64,000 nucleotides of DNA, taken from the NCBI GenBank assembly GCA_902563305.1, contig CACEWP010000001.1:62001-126000 (forward strand). Direction: 5' to 3'. The stretch comes from an uncultured Alphaproteobacteria bacterium (GTDB lineage: Bacteria > Pseudomonadota > Alphaproteobacteria > Methylaequorales > Methylaequoraceae). The notes under the pieces were generated by a model. That model was not told the DNA's origin, ran no database searches, and saw only the letters and a program-made list of their open reading frames with translations. Positions 8,869 through 18,000 of this stretch are shown here, in pieces. The translations under genes were made by a program, and so were the position numbers. How positions within the stretch are numbered: position 1 is the first letter of the stretch; each line of letters begins with the position of its first letter.

Positions 8869-10246
8869 ATCTTTCCCTGTATTTACTTACAATTTTGAGT
8901 GCCAATAAATTTAAAAAAAGGGTTGCAACAAAAAGTGTGATTCCTAGGGCAAAAGCAGCAAGTGTTTTTGCACTATCAAACTCTTGGTCGCCAATTAAGA
9001 GTGTAACTATTTGTACTGTGACAGTTGTTACAGCTTCAAAAGGATTAGCTGTTAAGTTTGCTGCAATTCCTGCAGCCATAACAACTATCATAGTTTCGCC
9101 TATAGCACGAGAAACTGCGAGAAGAATTGCTCCAATTATACCAGGCAAAGCAGCTGGAAGTATTATTTTTTTAACTGTTTCTGATTTTGTTGCTCCCATA
9201 GCATAAGATGCATCACGTAAGGACTTTGGCACGGCACTGATAACATCATCTGATAAAGATGAAATAAAAGGAATAATCATTATTCCCATAACACCACCAG
9301 CGGCTATTGCACTTTCAGAGGCAATATTAAATCCACTATAGTTTGCTAAATCTTTAAAAAAAGGACCAACTGTAATAGCTGCAAAAAATCCATACACTAC
9401 AGTAGGTACGCCTGCTAGTATTTCTAAGATTGGTTTAAAGGTTTGTCGAACTTTGGGAGTTGCATATTCTGATAAATATACAGCAGAAAGCAAACCAACT
9501 GGAATTGCCACAGACATTGCTATCAGGGTGATCAAAAGTGTTCCTGAAAAAATCGGGATTGCTCCAAAAACACCTTGACTTGCAATTTGTCCTTCTCTAA
9601 TTGCTGTTTGAGGGCTCCAAGATAGACCAAATAAGAAATCAAAAAAAGGTATTTCATCAAAAAATCTTAAAGCTTCAAAAATCAGAGAAAAAATAATTCC
9701 TATAGTTGTAATTATTGCGATTGTCGAAGAGAATATTAATAGATTTATATTTGATTTTTCTACTGCCTGTCTTGCCTTAAATGTGGTTGAAATCTTTTTT
9801 AATGAAAAATAGCTAGAGAGAAAAGCAACAATTAAAATAGAAAAATATGCAAAAGAGTTTGAGTAATTATTTAGGTCTTTAAAATATGTCGCGCTTTCCA
9901 CTATCAAAGGATTTGTTCCTGGGAAAATTCTCTCGAGATCGACTGCTTTTATGCTATCAACTAGCATTGAGGGGGCTCCATCGAAGTTTGCTGATAATTG
10001 CTCCGGGATGTTTTGTAATAAAATGTATTCCAGAATAAAGGGCTTACCAACTAACCAGAGCAGAAGCAATGATGATGTTGGGAAAATAATTAATAGGAGT
10101 GAATATGTTCCGTAGTAAGATGGCAGAGAGGGAAGTTTTGATCCTTTTTCTAATTTAGCATTAAGTTTTAAGGCTTTGTTGGTTGCATACCAGTGAACTG
10201 ATAGCCCCAACACTACTAAAATAAAGAAAAAGGACCAAAAACCCAT
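8861..10246 (-). CDS. pstC: Phosphate ABC transporter permease PstC, long form
   Basis: The 461-residue permease has an N-terminal extension (about 1-200) with several hydrophobic segments. The PstC transport domain (about 220-460) includes the coupling loop LRDASYAMGATKSETVKKIILP and the conserved SRAIGETMIVVMAAG. It pairs with PstA to form the phosphate channel. It begins 26 nt after pstS and overlaps pstA by 8 nt. Confidence 0.92.
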   Translation of the reverse strand: MGFWSFFFILVVLGLSVHWYATNKALKLNAKLEKGSKLPSLPSYYGTYSLLLIIFPTSSLLLLWLVGKPFILEYILLQNIPEQLSANFDGAPSMLVDSIKAVDLERIFPGTNPLIVESATYFKDLNNYSNSFAYFSILIVAFLSSYFSLKKISTTFKARQAVEKSNINLLIFSSTIAIITTIGIIFSLIFEALRFFDEIPFFDFLFGLSWSPQTAIREGQIASQGVFGAIPIFSGTLLITLIAMSVAIPVGLLSAVYLSEYATPKVRQTFKPILEILAGVPTVVYGFFAAITVGPFFKDLANYSGFNIASESAIAAGGVMGIMIIPFISSLSDDVISAVPKSLRDASYAMGATKSETVKKIILPAALPGIIGAILLAVSRAIGETMIVVMAAGIAANLTANPFEAVTTVTVQIVTLLIGDQEFDSAKTLAAFALGITLFVATLFLNLLALKIVSKYRERYE

Positions 10247-10272
10247 AACGTAACATTAAAGAATTCCTTCTT

Positions 10273-11319
10273 CTACTTCAAGACCTTAGCATCAAATTTA
10301 GCAAGAGTTTTACCATCTTTTTCAAATTGAGCTCTCTCGCTTTCACCAAGTGGAATAAGGCCCTTTGATACTAAATAACCGTCAGAACCAATTGCTTTTG
10401 AAGAGGTAAATTCTCTTACATATTCTTTTATTCCTGGAATAACCGATGCATGAGCATTTTTTATGTAGAAAAACAATGATCTTGAGACTGGATATTTACC
10501 AGATGAGATAGCCTCAAACTCTGGAAAAACACCATCAACTTTTGCCGCTTTGACCTTATCTCGATTTTGATCAAGAAAAGAATAACCAAAGACTCCCAAT
10601 GCGCCAGGGTCAGCAACCAACTTTTCGATAATTAAGTTGTCGTTTTCTCCAGCTTCAACATAGGGACCATCTTCTCTGACACTTCGGCATTGACTTTTAT
10701 AAAGTTTTTTGTCTTTTTTCTTCAGTGCTTTTCTTCCAGGAAATTTTTTGCAACCTCTTTCAATAGCTAATTCATTGAAAGCATCACGTGTCCCAGAAGT
10801 CGGAGGTGGCCCAATTACAACAATAGGCGCAGCTGGTAATGCTGGGTTTACTTCGTTCCACATTTTGTAAGGGTTAGGTTTTACAGTATTTCCTTCGGGA
10901 TCCGCAGGAACGTCTTTAGCCAGAGCAAGATAAATATCCTTTAATGATAATTCCAGCATAGGACCAGATTTAGCGTTAGCCATGGCAATTCCATCAAAGC
11001 CGACTTTTATTTCGGTAATATCAGTTACGCCATTTTCTGAGCATTTTTTTACTTCCTTGGATTTTATTCTTCTAGAAGCATTAGTAATGTCTGGATGTTC
11101 GGTTCCTAGGCCTTTGCAGAAAAGCTTAAGACCTCCACCTGAACCTGTAGATTCAATTACAGGAGTTTTAAAACCGCTTGTTTTCCCGAATCTTTCTGCC
11201 ACTACCGTAGCAAAAGGATAAACTGTGGAAGAACCAACAATTTTTATTTGGTCGCGTGCTATTGATTCAGTGCTAAAAGCAAATGCCAAAGCAACAATAG
11301 CAAGTGAAGATTTTTTCAT
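10273..11319 (-). CDS. pstS: Periplasmic phosphate-binding protein PstS
   Basis: The 348-residue protein has a Sec signal peptide (about 1-22, MKKSSLAIVALAFAFSTESIA) followed by IKIVGSSTVYPFATVVAE and STGSGGGLK, the phosphate-binding loops of PstS. PPPTSGTRDAFNELA supplies the third binding segment. It delivers phosphate to PstCAB. Base composition is less AT-rich than the neighbours, as expected for a highly expressed gene. The upstream region holds three TGTCAT-type repeats and a TATACA -10 (listed separately). Confidence 0.95.
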   Translation of the reverse strand: MKKSSLAIVALAFAFSTESIARDQIKIVGSSTVYPFATVVAERFGKTSGFKTPVIESTGSGGGLKLFCKGLGTEHPDITNASRRIKSKEVKKCSENGVTDITEIKVGFDGIAMANAKSGPMLELSLKDIYLALAKDVPADPEGNTVKPNPYKMWNEVNPALPAAPIVVIGPPPTSGTRDAFNELAIERGCKKFPGRKALKKKDKKLYKSQCRSVREDGPYVEAGENDNLIIEKLVADPGALGVFGYSFLDQNRDKVKAAKVDGVFPEFEAISSGKYPVSRSLFFYIKNAHASVIPGIKEYVREFTSSKAIGSDGYLVSKGLIPLGESERAQFEKDGKTLAKFDAKVLK

Positions 11320-11369
11320 ATTTCCTCTCTTTATAGTTAAAGGTTAAAAGCAAACAATAAGCAATTAAG

Positions 11370-11408
11370 TGTATAGAAATATGACATTTATGTTACATTT
11401 TTATGACA
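11370..11408 (-). promoter_or_regulatory. Pho box and -10 of pstS
   Basis: On the minus strand three PhoB half-sites recur at exact 11-bp intervals: TGTCAT (11408-11403), TGTAAC (11397-11392) and TGTCAT (11386-11381). A TATACA hexamer follows at 11375-11370. The spacing equals one helical turn, as in PhoB-DNA complexes, and the repeats take the place of a -35 box. The ATG of pstS is about 50 nt downstream. Confidence 0.85.
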
Positions 11409-11441
11409 ATGTACTTTTATTACTTTTTACTCATTTAAGGT

Positions 11442-11957
11442 TCACAAATCTTTAGGTTTTGTATAAAAATTTATTTTTGATACTGATTTATTAATCTCAA
11501 ACCATTCTTTACACTTGAAGCTTACATTAAAAAAAGCAGAAGTTGTATATTCTTCAATAGCATTTAGATAATATTTATTGTTGCTTCCACTAAAAAAATT
11601 CTCAATTGAACTGGAAATTAAGGGTTCATGTGATACTACCAAAACTCTGTTTAGTTTTGCGTGTAACATAACCGTATCAAATATATTTATTCCTGATGAA
11701 TGATATAAGTCCTCTAAATAATAGATCTTCGGATCATTGGAAACTTTTTCTAATAATAGCTTTAATGTTTCTTTGGTTCTCCTCGATGGAGAACAAAAAA
11801 TTTCTTTAAACACTATTTTTTTTTCTTTTTTCTCTAAAAATTTTAGTATTTTTTCGGTTTTTTTTTTACCCTTCATCGAAATAGGTCTTGACATATCGTC
11901 TCCATCGAAATTACTCCAATCTGACTTAGCATGCCTAATTAACGATAAATTTAGCAT
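11442..11957 (-). CDS. sixA: SixA-type histidine phosphatase
   Basis: The 171-residue protein begins with LIRHAKSDW (6-14), the SixA form of the RHG motif, with His9 as the phosphorylated nucleophile. It continues CSPSRRTKETLKLLL and VVSHEPLISS, which bring the second His. SixA proteins remove phosphate from phosphohistidine in phosphotransfer proteins (NPr/PTS-Ntr in E. coli). It precedes pstS on the same strand, but pstS has its own Pho box, so co-regulation is uncertain. Confidence 0.8.
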   Translation of the reverse strand: MLNLSLIRHAKSDWSNFDGDDMSRPISMKGKKKTEKILKFLEKKEKKIVFKEIFCSPSRRTKETLKLLLEKVSNDPKIYYLEDLYHSSGINIFDTVMLHAKLNRVLVVSHEPLISSSIENFFSGSNNKYYLNAIEEYTTSAFFNVSFKCKEWFEINKSVSKINFYTKPKDL

Positions 11958-12099
11958 AAAGTGTAGATTAACAATTTAGATAAAAATTTAAAAGGTAAAT
12001 TAAGTCATTCATGATTTATTTTAATTAATAAACATATTTTAAAAAAGTGTGAGAGTGAAATGCGTGAGAGTAAATTGAAACCCTTAATGAAAGTGCCTT

Positions 12100-13554
12100 T
12101 TAATTACTTTTTAATGATTCAAAGGCATCTGAAATATTTTTCATGCCCCTTTCAAACGATTGTCCGAAAAGCAGATAGGTTTTTTTTGCTTTAAAATTAA
12201 CCTTATTTATGGAATTAATTGTTAATTTACAATGATCCAAATTATTATAGTTAAGTCTGCCTGTGATATGATGCGCCATTCTTAAAAGTTGTCCCAATAT
12301 TTTAACTTTAATGAGATTTTTTTTTGAAATCTTTTCTGAATAAGACAAAGCAAAATTTTCCTTAAGATTGTTTGAATATCTAAAGTAAAGAATTAAAGCA
12401 AGCATAATTCTATTTTGCCTATCTAGGTGAAAAAATTGATGGTATAAGATTTTTTCAAGAGCAAAAATTCTTCTATGCTCTGGATGCAAAGCCGACGCTA
12501 TGTTTGTAAGCCAGCATGCTGAAAGTAAAAGATTTTGATCCATTTTCAAAATATCATTAAACGGTAAAATCCAACTGAATAATTTCTCGGCATTTCTTTT
12601 CTTAATTGTTCCGCGAGCTATTTTTCTAATTTGGCTTAAAAACGGATCCACGCCTTTGTCTTTAACTAGATCATATAGAACACCTTCTCTAACTCCAGTG
12701 TTAGTAAAAAAGATTTTTTTTATCGACAACTTTTGAACTAACATTTCTAAAACATTAAAGGTGTATGGGATCGATTTTTTTCTTGATTTGAATAACTGGC
12801 TTAAAAACTTTTCATCAACTGTATTTTTATTTACAAAAATTCTTGTTCTTAATTCATTCAAAAATTCAGCTGAATCAACTTTATAATCTTGAATTATTTT
12901 TAAATCTTCACTTTTTATATGCATATGCAATTTTGCTAATGCTCTAAAGGACCCTCCAACTGCATAAAAATTTGAGTATTTATTTAATTTTACTTTTTGT
13001 ATGGAATCTTTAATATATTTAAATACCTTTTTGTCATCAAAATTGCCAATTTTTTTAAGGACTACATGTCCTATAATTAAAGATTCAATAAATTTTATTT
13101 GTTTCGAAGTATTAACTTCAGTTAATTCAAGACTACCGCCGCCAAAATCGCCAACAATTCCATCGACTTCGTGGTGTGAAAAAAAAACACCTTTTGCTGA
13201 TAACTCTCCCTCTTCTTCTTCCGTTAAAACTCTTATATCATGGTCGAACTCAGATCTTAGTTTTTTTACAATAAGATTTTGATTTTCTGCAAGTCGCAAA
13301 GCAGCTGATCCAAAAATATGAAGATTTTTTTTTTTAACATTTTTACATAAATAAAAAAATCTTTTTAATACCTTCATTAAATTTTGGAGTTCTGATTCAT
13401 CTATTCTTTTCATGAATATTCCTTTTCCCAAATTTAAAGTAACTTTTTCATTAAAGATGACACTAGCTGAAAACTTTTGCTCATCAAAAATGACAAGCCT
13501 AACTGAAGATGAGCCAATATCAATTATGGCAATTGGATTATTTTTATTACTCAT
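12100..13554 (-). CDS. ppx: Exopolyphosphatase (Ppx/GppA family)
   Basis: The 484-residue protein has the actin-like ATPase-fold motifs of the family: IDIGSSSVRL (11-20), TEEEEGELSAKG (111-122) with the catalytic acidic residues, GDFGGGSLEL (135-144) and VGGSFRALAKL near 200. The C-terminal half has the helical HD-like region seen in exopolyphosphatases. It releases phosphate from polyphosphate chains or acts on pppGpp. Its ATG overlaps the ppk1 stop by 4 nt, making it the last gene of the GAPDH-arsJ-ppk1-ppx operon. Confidence 0.9.
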   Translation of the reverse strand: MSNKNNPIAIIDIGSSSVRLVIFDEQKFSASVIFNEKVTLNLGKGIFMKRIDESELQNLMKVLKRFFYLCKNVKKKNLHIFGSAALRLAENQNLIVKKLRSEFDHDIRVLTEEEEGELSAKGVFFSHHEVDGIVGDFGGGSLELTEVNTSKQIKFIESLIIGHVVLKKIGNFDDKKVFKYIKDSIQKVKLNKYSNFYAVGGSFRALAKLHMHIKSEDLKIIQDYKVDSAEFLNELRTRIFVNKNTVDEKFLSQLFKSRKKSIPYTFNVLEMLVQKLSIKKIFFTNTGVREGVLYDLVKDKGVDPFLSQIRKIARGTIKKRNAEKLFSWILPFNDILKMDQNLLLSACWLTNIASALHPEHRRIFALEKILYHQFFHLDRQNRIMLALILYFRYSNNLKENFALSYSEKISKKNLIKVKILGQLLRMAHHITGRLNYNNLDHCKLTINSINKVNFKAKKTYLLFGQSFERGMKNISDAFESLKSN

Positions 13555-15644
13555 TTTTTTTTAAATTTTGATCCTCTGCCAGATAAAGATGGATTGTCTA
13601 TAAAATACTTATGTGCAGAAAAACCAACTGATTTTGAAGCAATGCGTTCGTAAGACCCGTTAGATTTTAATTTCCAACTATTTTTTTTATCTTTTAAGTA
13701 TGCAACCATTATTTGATTCAGAATTTGTTTTTGAACAGTTTCGTTGGCTATGGGAATAAAAGCTTCTACCCTTCTATCAAGATTTCTTGTCATAAGGTCA
13801 GCTGAAGAAATAAAAACGAAATTTTTTTCATTTGGCATTTTATTCCCGTTGGCAAAACAAAAAATTCTGCTGTGCTCCAAAAACCTTCCTATAATACTTT
13901 TTACCTCAATATTCTCAGAAAAACCAGGAATTCCTGGCCTTAGTCCGCATATACCTCTTACTATTAGTTTTATTTTAACTCCATTCTGTGAAGCAAAATA
14001 TAATTGATCAATGATATTACTATCAATTAATGAATTAACTTTGATCCATATTTGAGCAGGTAGATTCTTTTTTTTATTTGTAATTTCATTGTTGATAAGA
14101 GAGGTCAATTTTTCCCTTAGAAATTTTGGTGAATATGTCAACACATTCATTTTTTCTGGCTTTGTATAACCAGTTATAAAATTAAAAACTTTTAAAGCGT
14201 CATTTGCCAAATCTTTATTACATGAAAAAAAAGATAAATCAGTATAAGTTTTTGCAGTTATAGGGTGATAATTTCCAGTTCCAAAATGAACATACGACAC
14301 AAGCTCATCACTTTCCTTTCTTGTTACAACAGAAATCTTAGCGTGAGTTTTGAGATTTACAAATCCATATACGATGTGCACACCAGCTTTTTCTAAATCA
14401 CGCGCCCATTTGATATTTTTCTCTTCATCAAAACGAGCTTTCAATTCCACTATTGCTGTTACTGACTTGCCATTATTAGAAGCATCAATTAAAGCTTTAA
14501 TTATTGGCGAGTTTTTGCTCGTTCTATAAAGTGTTTGTTTAATCGATACAACAAAATCATCTATTGCTGCTTGTTCCAAAAAGTTTACAACAACATCAAA
14601 ACTCTCAAAGGGATGGTGAACGATAATATCCTTTTTCTTAATTGCTGAAAAACAACTCCCATTATAATCTATGATTCTTTGCGGAAATCTTGGCTTTATT
14701 TTTTTAAATTTAAGATCTTGATCGGCGTGCTCGACAATCTCATTTAGTGAATTAATATCCAAAAGTGAATTTACTCGAAAAATTCTTTCCTCACTAACTT
14801 TGAGCGATTTTTTAATAAAAGAAAGTAATTTTTTTTCTACTCTTCCTTGAATATATAAACCAATAACTGTTCCTCTCCTTCTTTTTTTTAGAGCAGTTTC
14901 GAATGAGAGAATTAAATCCTCAGCCTCTTCTTCAAATTCAATATCACTGTCTCTGATAACTCTAATTAATGAAAAACTTTTTAGCTTAAAATCTGGAAAG
15001 ATAATTTTGATGTTATTTTTTATAATATCCTCGGATTTAGCAAAATTATTGGGATTTGAAACTTTGAAAAATCTTTGGAGTTTTGGTGGAAAAATAACTA
15101 GAGAATAGGATAGCTTCCCTTTTTTATTTATTAAAGCACACACCATTGTAATGCTTTGATTTGGAAGAAATGGAAATGGATGGGCACCATCAATTGCTAA
15201 TGGTGTTAAAGAGGGCAGAATTGATTTTTTGAATACTTCAACTGTTTTTTTTTCTTCTTTTTTGAAATCTTTTGGTATTTCCAAAACTTTTATTTTTTTT
15301 TTACTTAATTCTTTTTTAAGGCTATTCCAAATATTTTGTTGTTTTTTTAAAAGTGACCTCAAAGATTTTGTAACGTCATTAAACTGTTGCCTAGTTGTTC
15401 TTCCGTCATCAGTTCTCATGGAAACTTTCTGTTTCATCAGTCGGTAAAGTCCTGCAACTCTTACCATATGAAATTCATCTAAATTATTTCCTGAAATTGA
15501 TAGAAATCTTAGTCTCTCTATTAACAGATTCCGAAGGTTTTCTGATTCGCTCAAAACTCTATCATTGAAACTCAACCAAGATAACTCTCTATTGATGAAA
15601 CGCATCGGAGAATTTTGAATGTTTTTATTAAATTTTTTGTTCAT
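13551..15644 (-). CDS. ppk1: Polyphosphate kinase 1
   Basis: The 697-residue protein has the four-domain Ppk1 layout. RFINRELSWLSFNDRVL lies at the N-terminus and the head domain has DGAHPFPFL (152-160). The phospholipase-D-like catalytic halves carry His434 in LKTHAK, the expected autophosphorylated residue, and His591 in FLEHSRIFCF. YVHFGTGNYH and the C-terminal SADLMTRNLDRRVEAFIP are also typical. It makes polyphosphate from ATP. It overlaps arsJ by 17 nt and ppx by 4 nt, so all are translated from one message. Confidence 0.95.
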   Translation of the reverse strand: MNKKFNKNIQNSPMRFINRELSWLSFNDRVLSESENLRNLLIERLRFLSISGNNLDEFHMVRVAGLYRLMKQKVSMRTDDGRTTRQQFNDVTKSLRSLLKKQQNIWNSLKKELSKKKIKVLEIPKDFKKEEKKTVEVFKKSILPSLTPLAIDGAHPFPFLPNQSITMVCALINKKGKLSYSLVIFPPKLQRFFKVSNPNNFAKSEDIIKNNIKIIFPDFKLKSFSLIRVIRDSDIEFEEEAEDLILSFETALKKRRRGTVIGLYIQGRVEKKLLSFIKKSLKVSEERIFRVNSLLDINSLNEIVEHADQDLKFKKIKPRFPQRIIDYNGSCFSAIKKKDIIVHHPFESFDVVVNFLEQAAIDDFVVSIKQTLYRTSKNSPIIKALIDASNNGKSVTAIVELKARFDEEKNIKWARDLEKAGVHIVYGFVNLKTHAKISVVTRKESDELVSYVHFGTGNYHPITAKTYTDLSFFSCNKDLANDALKVFNFITGYTKPEKMNVLTYSPKFLREKLTSLINNEITNKKKNLPAQIWIKVNSLIDSNIIDQLYFASQNGVKIKLIVRGICGLRPGIPGFSENIEVKSIIGRFLEHSRIFCFANGNKMPNEKNFVFISSADLMTRNLDRRVEAFIPIANETVQKQILNQIMVAYLKDKKNSWKLKSNGSYERIASKSVGFSAHKYFIDNPSLSGRGSKFKKK

Positions 15645-16890
15645 TATAACTTTCCTGGAGGAAGGATGTTAAATACAAACAAAAAGCAATCATGATTGTT
15701 GATAATGCTAAGCTTAAAGTTAGCCCGCCAAATTGATAAGATAATCCAGATAAAAGGGTTCCGAAAAACCTTCCAGTAGCATTAGCCATATAGTAAAAGC
15801 CAACATCAAGAGAAACTCTGTTCATTTTTGAGAAATGCAAAATCAAATAAGAATGAATAGACGAATTTACAGCAAATATTCCACAAAAAATAAAAAGACC
15901 AGAAAATAAAAAAATTGTTGTCAGAAAAATTTCACTGAAAAAAAATAGTAAAAAAGTTAATAAGATTAGATTAATTAGGAGGTAGAGAACCCAATTTTTT
16001 GAGATATCTACCAAGTTAATTTTTCTGTTGTCCTTCTTTAAGAATAATTTTGGTGAGTAAGCTTGAATTATTCCGTAGAGAATTATCCATGCGGCCATAA
16101 AGCTCCCAATTATAAAGAAGGCTTTTTTATTCCCATCTACCGAACCATCCGAAAAAATACTGTAAAAAAAAATTGGCAATCCAACCACAAACCAAACATC
16201 ACGTGCTCCAAATAAAAAAATTCTTGCTGCAGATAGAAAGTTAATGTTTTTAGATTTTGAAAATACATCGAATATTTTTGCTTTATTATTTTTATTTATA
16301 AGATCATCCTTTAAGAAAATAAAACTACATACCAAAATAAAGGTAACAATAACAACCATTGAAATTAATGAATTATAAAAACCTATCGTTGCTAATAATG
16401 TACAGCCCAGCAAAAATCCGAAACCTTTTACAGCATTTTTCGAACCTGTTAAGATTGCCACCCACTTAAAGAGGCTCGATTGATTATCTGGTGCTAAAAG
16501 TTTAACTGCTGATTTAGAGGACATCTTTGTTAAATCTTTTGCAATACCGCTTAATCCTTGGACGATTAAAACATAAAAAATCGAAAAGTTTTGACTCCAA
16601 TTTTCATCCAATTGTGATAGAGAGTAAAGAGAAATTATTTGAACAGTCAAACCTGCATATAAAGTAAGCTTAAGACCGTATCGAGCGGCTAACCATCCAG
16701 CTGAAGGATTTGTAAAAATCCCAGCCAGTTCATAAAATAGAAATAAATATGCGAGTTGTAGTGGTGAAAAACCATTTTGATGAAAATGAAGTAAAACTAA
16801 CATTCTCAGTGCCCCATCACTAAGCATAAATACCCAATAAGCAAAGGTAACTATCAAATAAGAGAATTGTTCTTTAGACAATAAAATCAT
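15628..16890 (-). CDS. arsJ: ArsJ, MFS exporter of 1-arseno-3-phosphoglycerate
   Basis: The 420-residue protein has about twelve hydrophobic helices. Its N-terminal half reads like ArsJ: YLIVTFAYWVFMLSDGALRM, LVLLHFHQNGFSPLQLAYLF, ELAGIFTNPSAGWLAARYGL. ArsJ expels 1-arseno-3-phosphoglycerate, which the companion GAPDH makes from arsenate and which then decays back to arsenate outside. The ATG overlaps the GAPDH stop by 4 nt, the pairing known for this system. The 3' end overlaps ppk1 by 17 nt. No arsC or arsR is visible nearby. Confidence 0.88.
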   Translation of the reverse strand: MILLSKEQFSYLIVTFAYWVFMLSDGALRMLVLLHFHQNGFSPLQLAYLFLFYELAGIFTNPSAGWLAARYGLKLTLYAGLTVQIISLYSLSQLDENWSQNFSIFYVLIVQGLSGIAKDLTKMSSKSAVKLLAPDNQSSLFKWVAILTGSKNAVKGFGFLLGCTLLATIGFYNSLISMVVIVTFILVCSFIFLKDDLINKNNKAKIFDVFSKSKNINFLSAARIFLFGARDVWFVVGLPIFFYSIFSDGSVDGNKKAFFIIGSFMAAWIILYGIIQAYSPKLFLKKDNRKINLVDISKNWVLYLLINLILLTFLLFFFSEIFLTTIFLFSGLFIFCGIFAVNSSIHSYLILHFSKMNRVSLDVGFYYMANATGRFFGTLLSGLSYQFGGLTLSLALSTIMIAFCLYLTSFLQESYNEQKI

Positions 16891-17885
16891 AGAGATTCAC
16901 TTACAAATTCGCAAATATCAACCATTCTTTTTGCATAAGCGATTTCGTTGTCATACCATGCATAAACTTTCAGTTGCCTCTTGTTTATAACCATAGTAGA
17001 ACACGCATCAATAATTGCTGACCTGGTATCATTTACATAATCTGCTGATACAAGCTGAGCTTCCTCATAGCCTAAAATCCCTTTCAAATCATTCTCAGAG
17101 GCATCTTTAAAAAAGTTATTTACTTCTTCTTCAGAAGTATCTCGTTTTAATTCAAAAACACAATCCGTTAATGATGAATTTAAAAGTGGGACTCTGACAG
17201 CATGACCATTAAGTTTTCCTTCTAATTGAGGATAAATAAGAGATATTGCTTTCGCACTTCCTGTTGTTGTGGGAATCAAAGAATTTAAAGAGGACCTAGA
17301 TCGTCTGATATCTTTTCCAGGTTTGTCGACAATTGTCTGTGTGTTAGTTACGTTATGTATTGTTGTAATTGACCCATGTACTATGCCAATATTTTCGTGG
17401 AGTACTTTTACAACAGGTGCTAAACAGTTTGTTGTACAACTAGCAGCTGTAATTATTTTATGAGTATCGGGAATATATGTTTTATGGTTTATTCCAAATA
17501 CTATATTTGCAACATTTTTTTCATTAATTGGTGCAGAGACAATTACTTTCTTAACACCATTATCAAAATAAGGGGCTAATTTTTTTTCTGATTTGAAGAC
17601 TCCCGTGCAATCTAAAACAATATCTACACCTTCTAGTTTTAAATTTTCAATTTTATTGTGATTATTAAAAATTAGTCTTCGATCATCAATTGAAATTATA
17701 TTCTGGTCGGTAGAAAATTTGGCATTCCACCGACCATGAACAGTGTCAAACTCCAACAAATGGCAATGTGTGTTTATAGTTCCAACTGCATCATTAATCC
17801 AAGCTAAATCTAAATTTTTTTCTAGAAGAAATTTGAGTACATATTTACCAATCCTTCCTATTCCATTAATTGCATACGTTGTCAT
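16887..17885 (-). CDS. ArsJ-associated glyceraldehyde-3-phosphate dehydrogenase
   Basis: The 332-residue enzyme has the NAD-binding INGIGRIGKYVLKF (6-19), the catalytic-cysteine motif AASCTTNC with Cys150, and the C-terminal WYDNEIAYAKRMVDI. Features such as HAVRVPLLNSSLTDCVFEL and its position directly before arsJ (4-nt overlap) mark it as the arsenic-linked GAPDH rather than the glycolytic one. It uses arsenate in place of phosphate to make 1-arseno-3-phosphoglycerate. I chose ATG 17885 (MTTYAINGIG); the longer frame to 17951 adds 22 residues before the Rossmann fold and runs through the Pho box. Confidence 0.9.
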   Translation of the reverse strand: MTTYAINGIGRIGKYVLKFLLEKNLDLAWINDAVGTINTHCHLLEFDTVHGRWNAKFSTDQNIISIDDRRLIFNNHNKIENLKLEGVDIVLDCTGVFKSEKKLAPYFDNGVKKVIVSAPINEKNVANIVFGINHKTYIPDTHKIITAASCTTNCLAPVVKVLHENIGIVHGSITTIHNVTNTQTIVDKPGKDIRRSRSSLNSLIPTTTGSAKAISLIYPQLEGKLNGHAVRVPLLNSSLTDCVFELKRDTSEEEVNNFFKDASENDLKGILGYEEAQLVSADYVNDTRSAIIDACSTMVINKRQLKVYAWYDNEIAYAKRMVDICEFVSESL

Positions 17886-17907
17886 GATGAACGAGTACTT
17901 TGGTAGT

Positions 17908-17924
17908 GTTACAGTTTTATGACA
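17908..17924 (-). promoter_or_regulatory. Pho box of the GAPDH-arsJ-ppk1-ppx operon
   Basis: On the minus strand TGTCAT (17924-17919) and TGTAAC (17913-17908) are spaced exactly 11 bp, with the sequence TGTCATAAAACTGTAAC. It is nearly identical to the sites before the porin and pstS. It lies only 23 nt before the chosen ATG, so the leader would be very short; no good -10 is visible. Confidence 0.7.
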
Positions 17925-17951
17925 AAAGCTCCTAAATAGCCAAAAATACAC

Positions 17952-17988
17952 ATGTCATCTTACGTAAAAGTGTTACGTAAGGTGACAT
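17952..17988. terminator. Long inverted repeat with two TTACGTAA palindromes; terminator or operator
   Basis: Sixteen-base arms (17952-17967 and 17973-17988) flank a 5-base loop and pair throughout except at one position (T/G, a wobble in plus-strand RNA). Each arm contains the self-palindrome TTACGTAA. It lies between the 3' end of the lysine-rich gene (18001) and the GAPDH Pho box, so it may terminate the former. Only a five-T stretch follows some nucleotides downstream on the minus strand, which is weak for a Rho-independent terminator, so a protein-binding site is an alternative. Confidence 0.5.
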
Positions 17989-18000
17989 ATTATATTTTAT

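Noticed and set aside
7979-9206. Long plus-strand open frames opposite pstA and pstC (213 and 131 codons)
   Set aside because: They mirror the codon pattern of well-identified pst genes on the other strand, have no ribosome-binding site and show no recognisable domain.
12049-12071. Direct repeat GTGAGAGT (two copies, 15 bp apart) upstream of sixA
   Set aside because: Short and without a matching second location or clear promoter position; probably chance.
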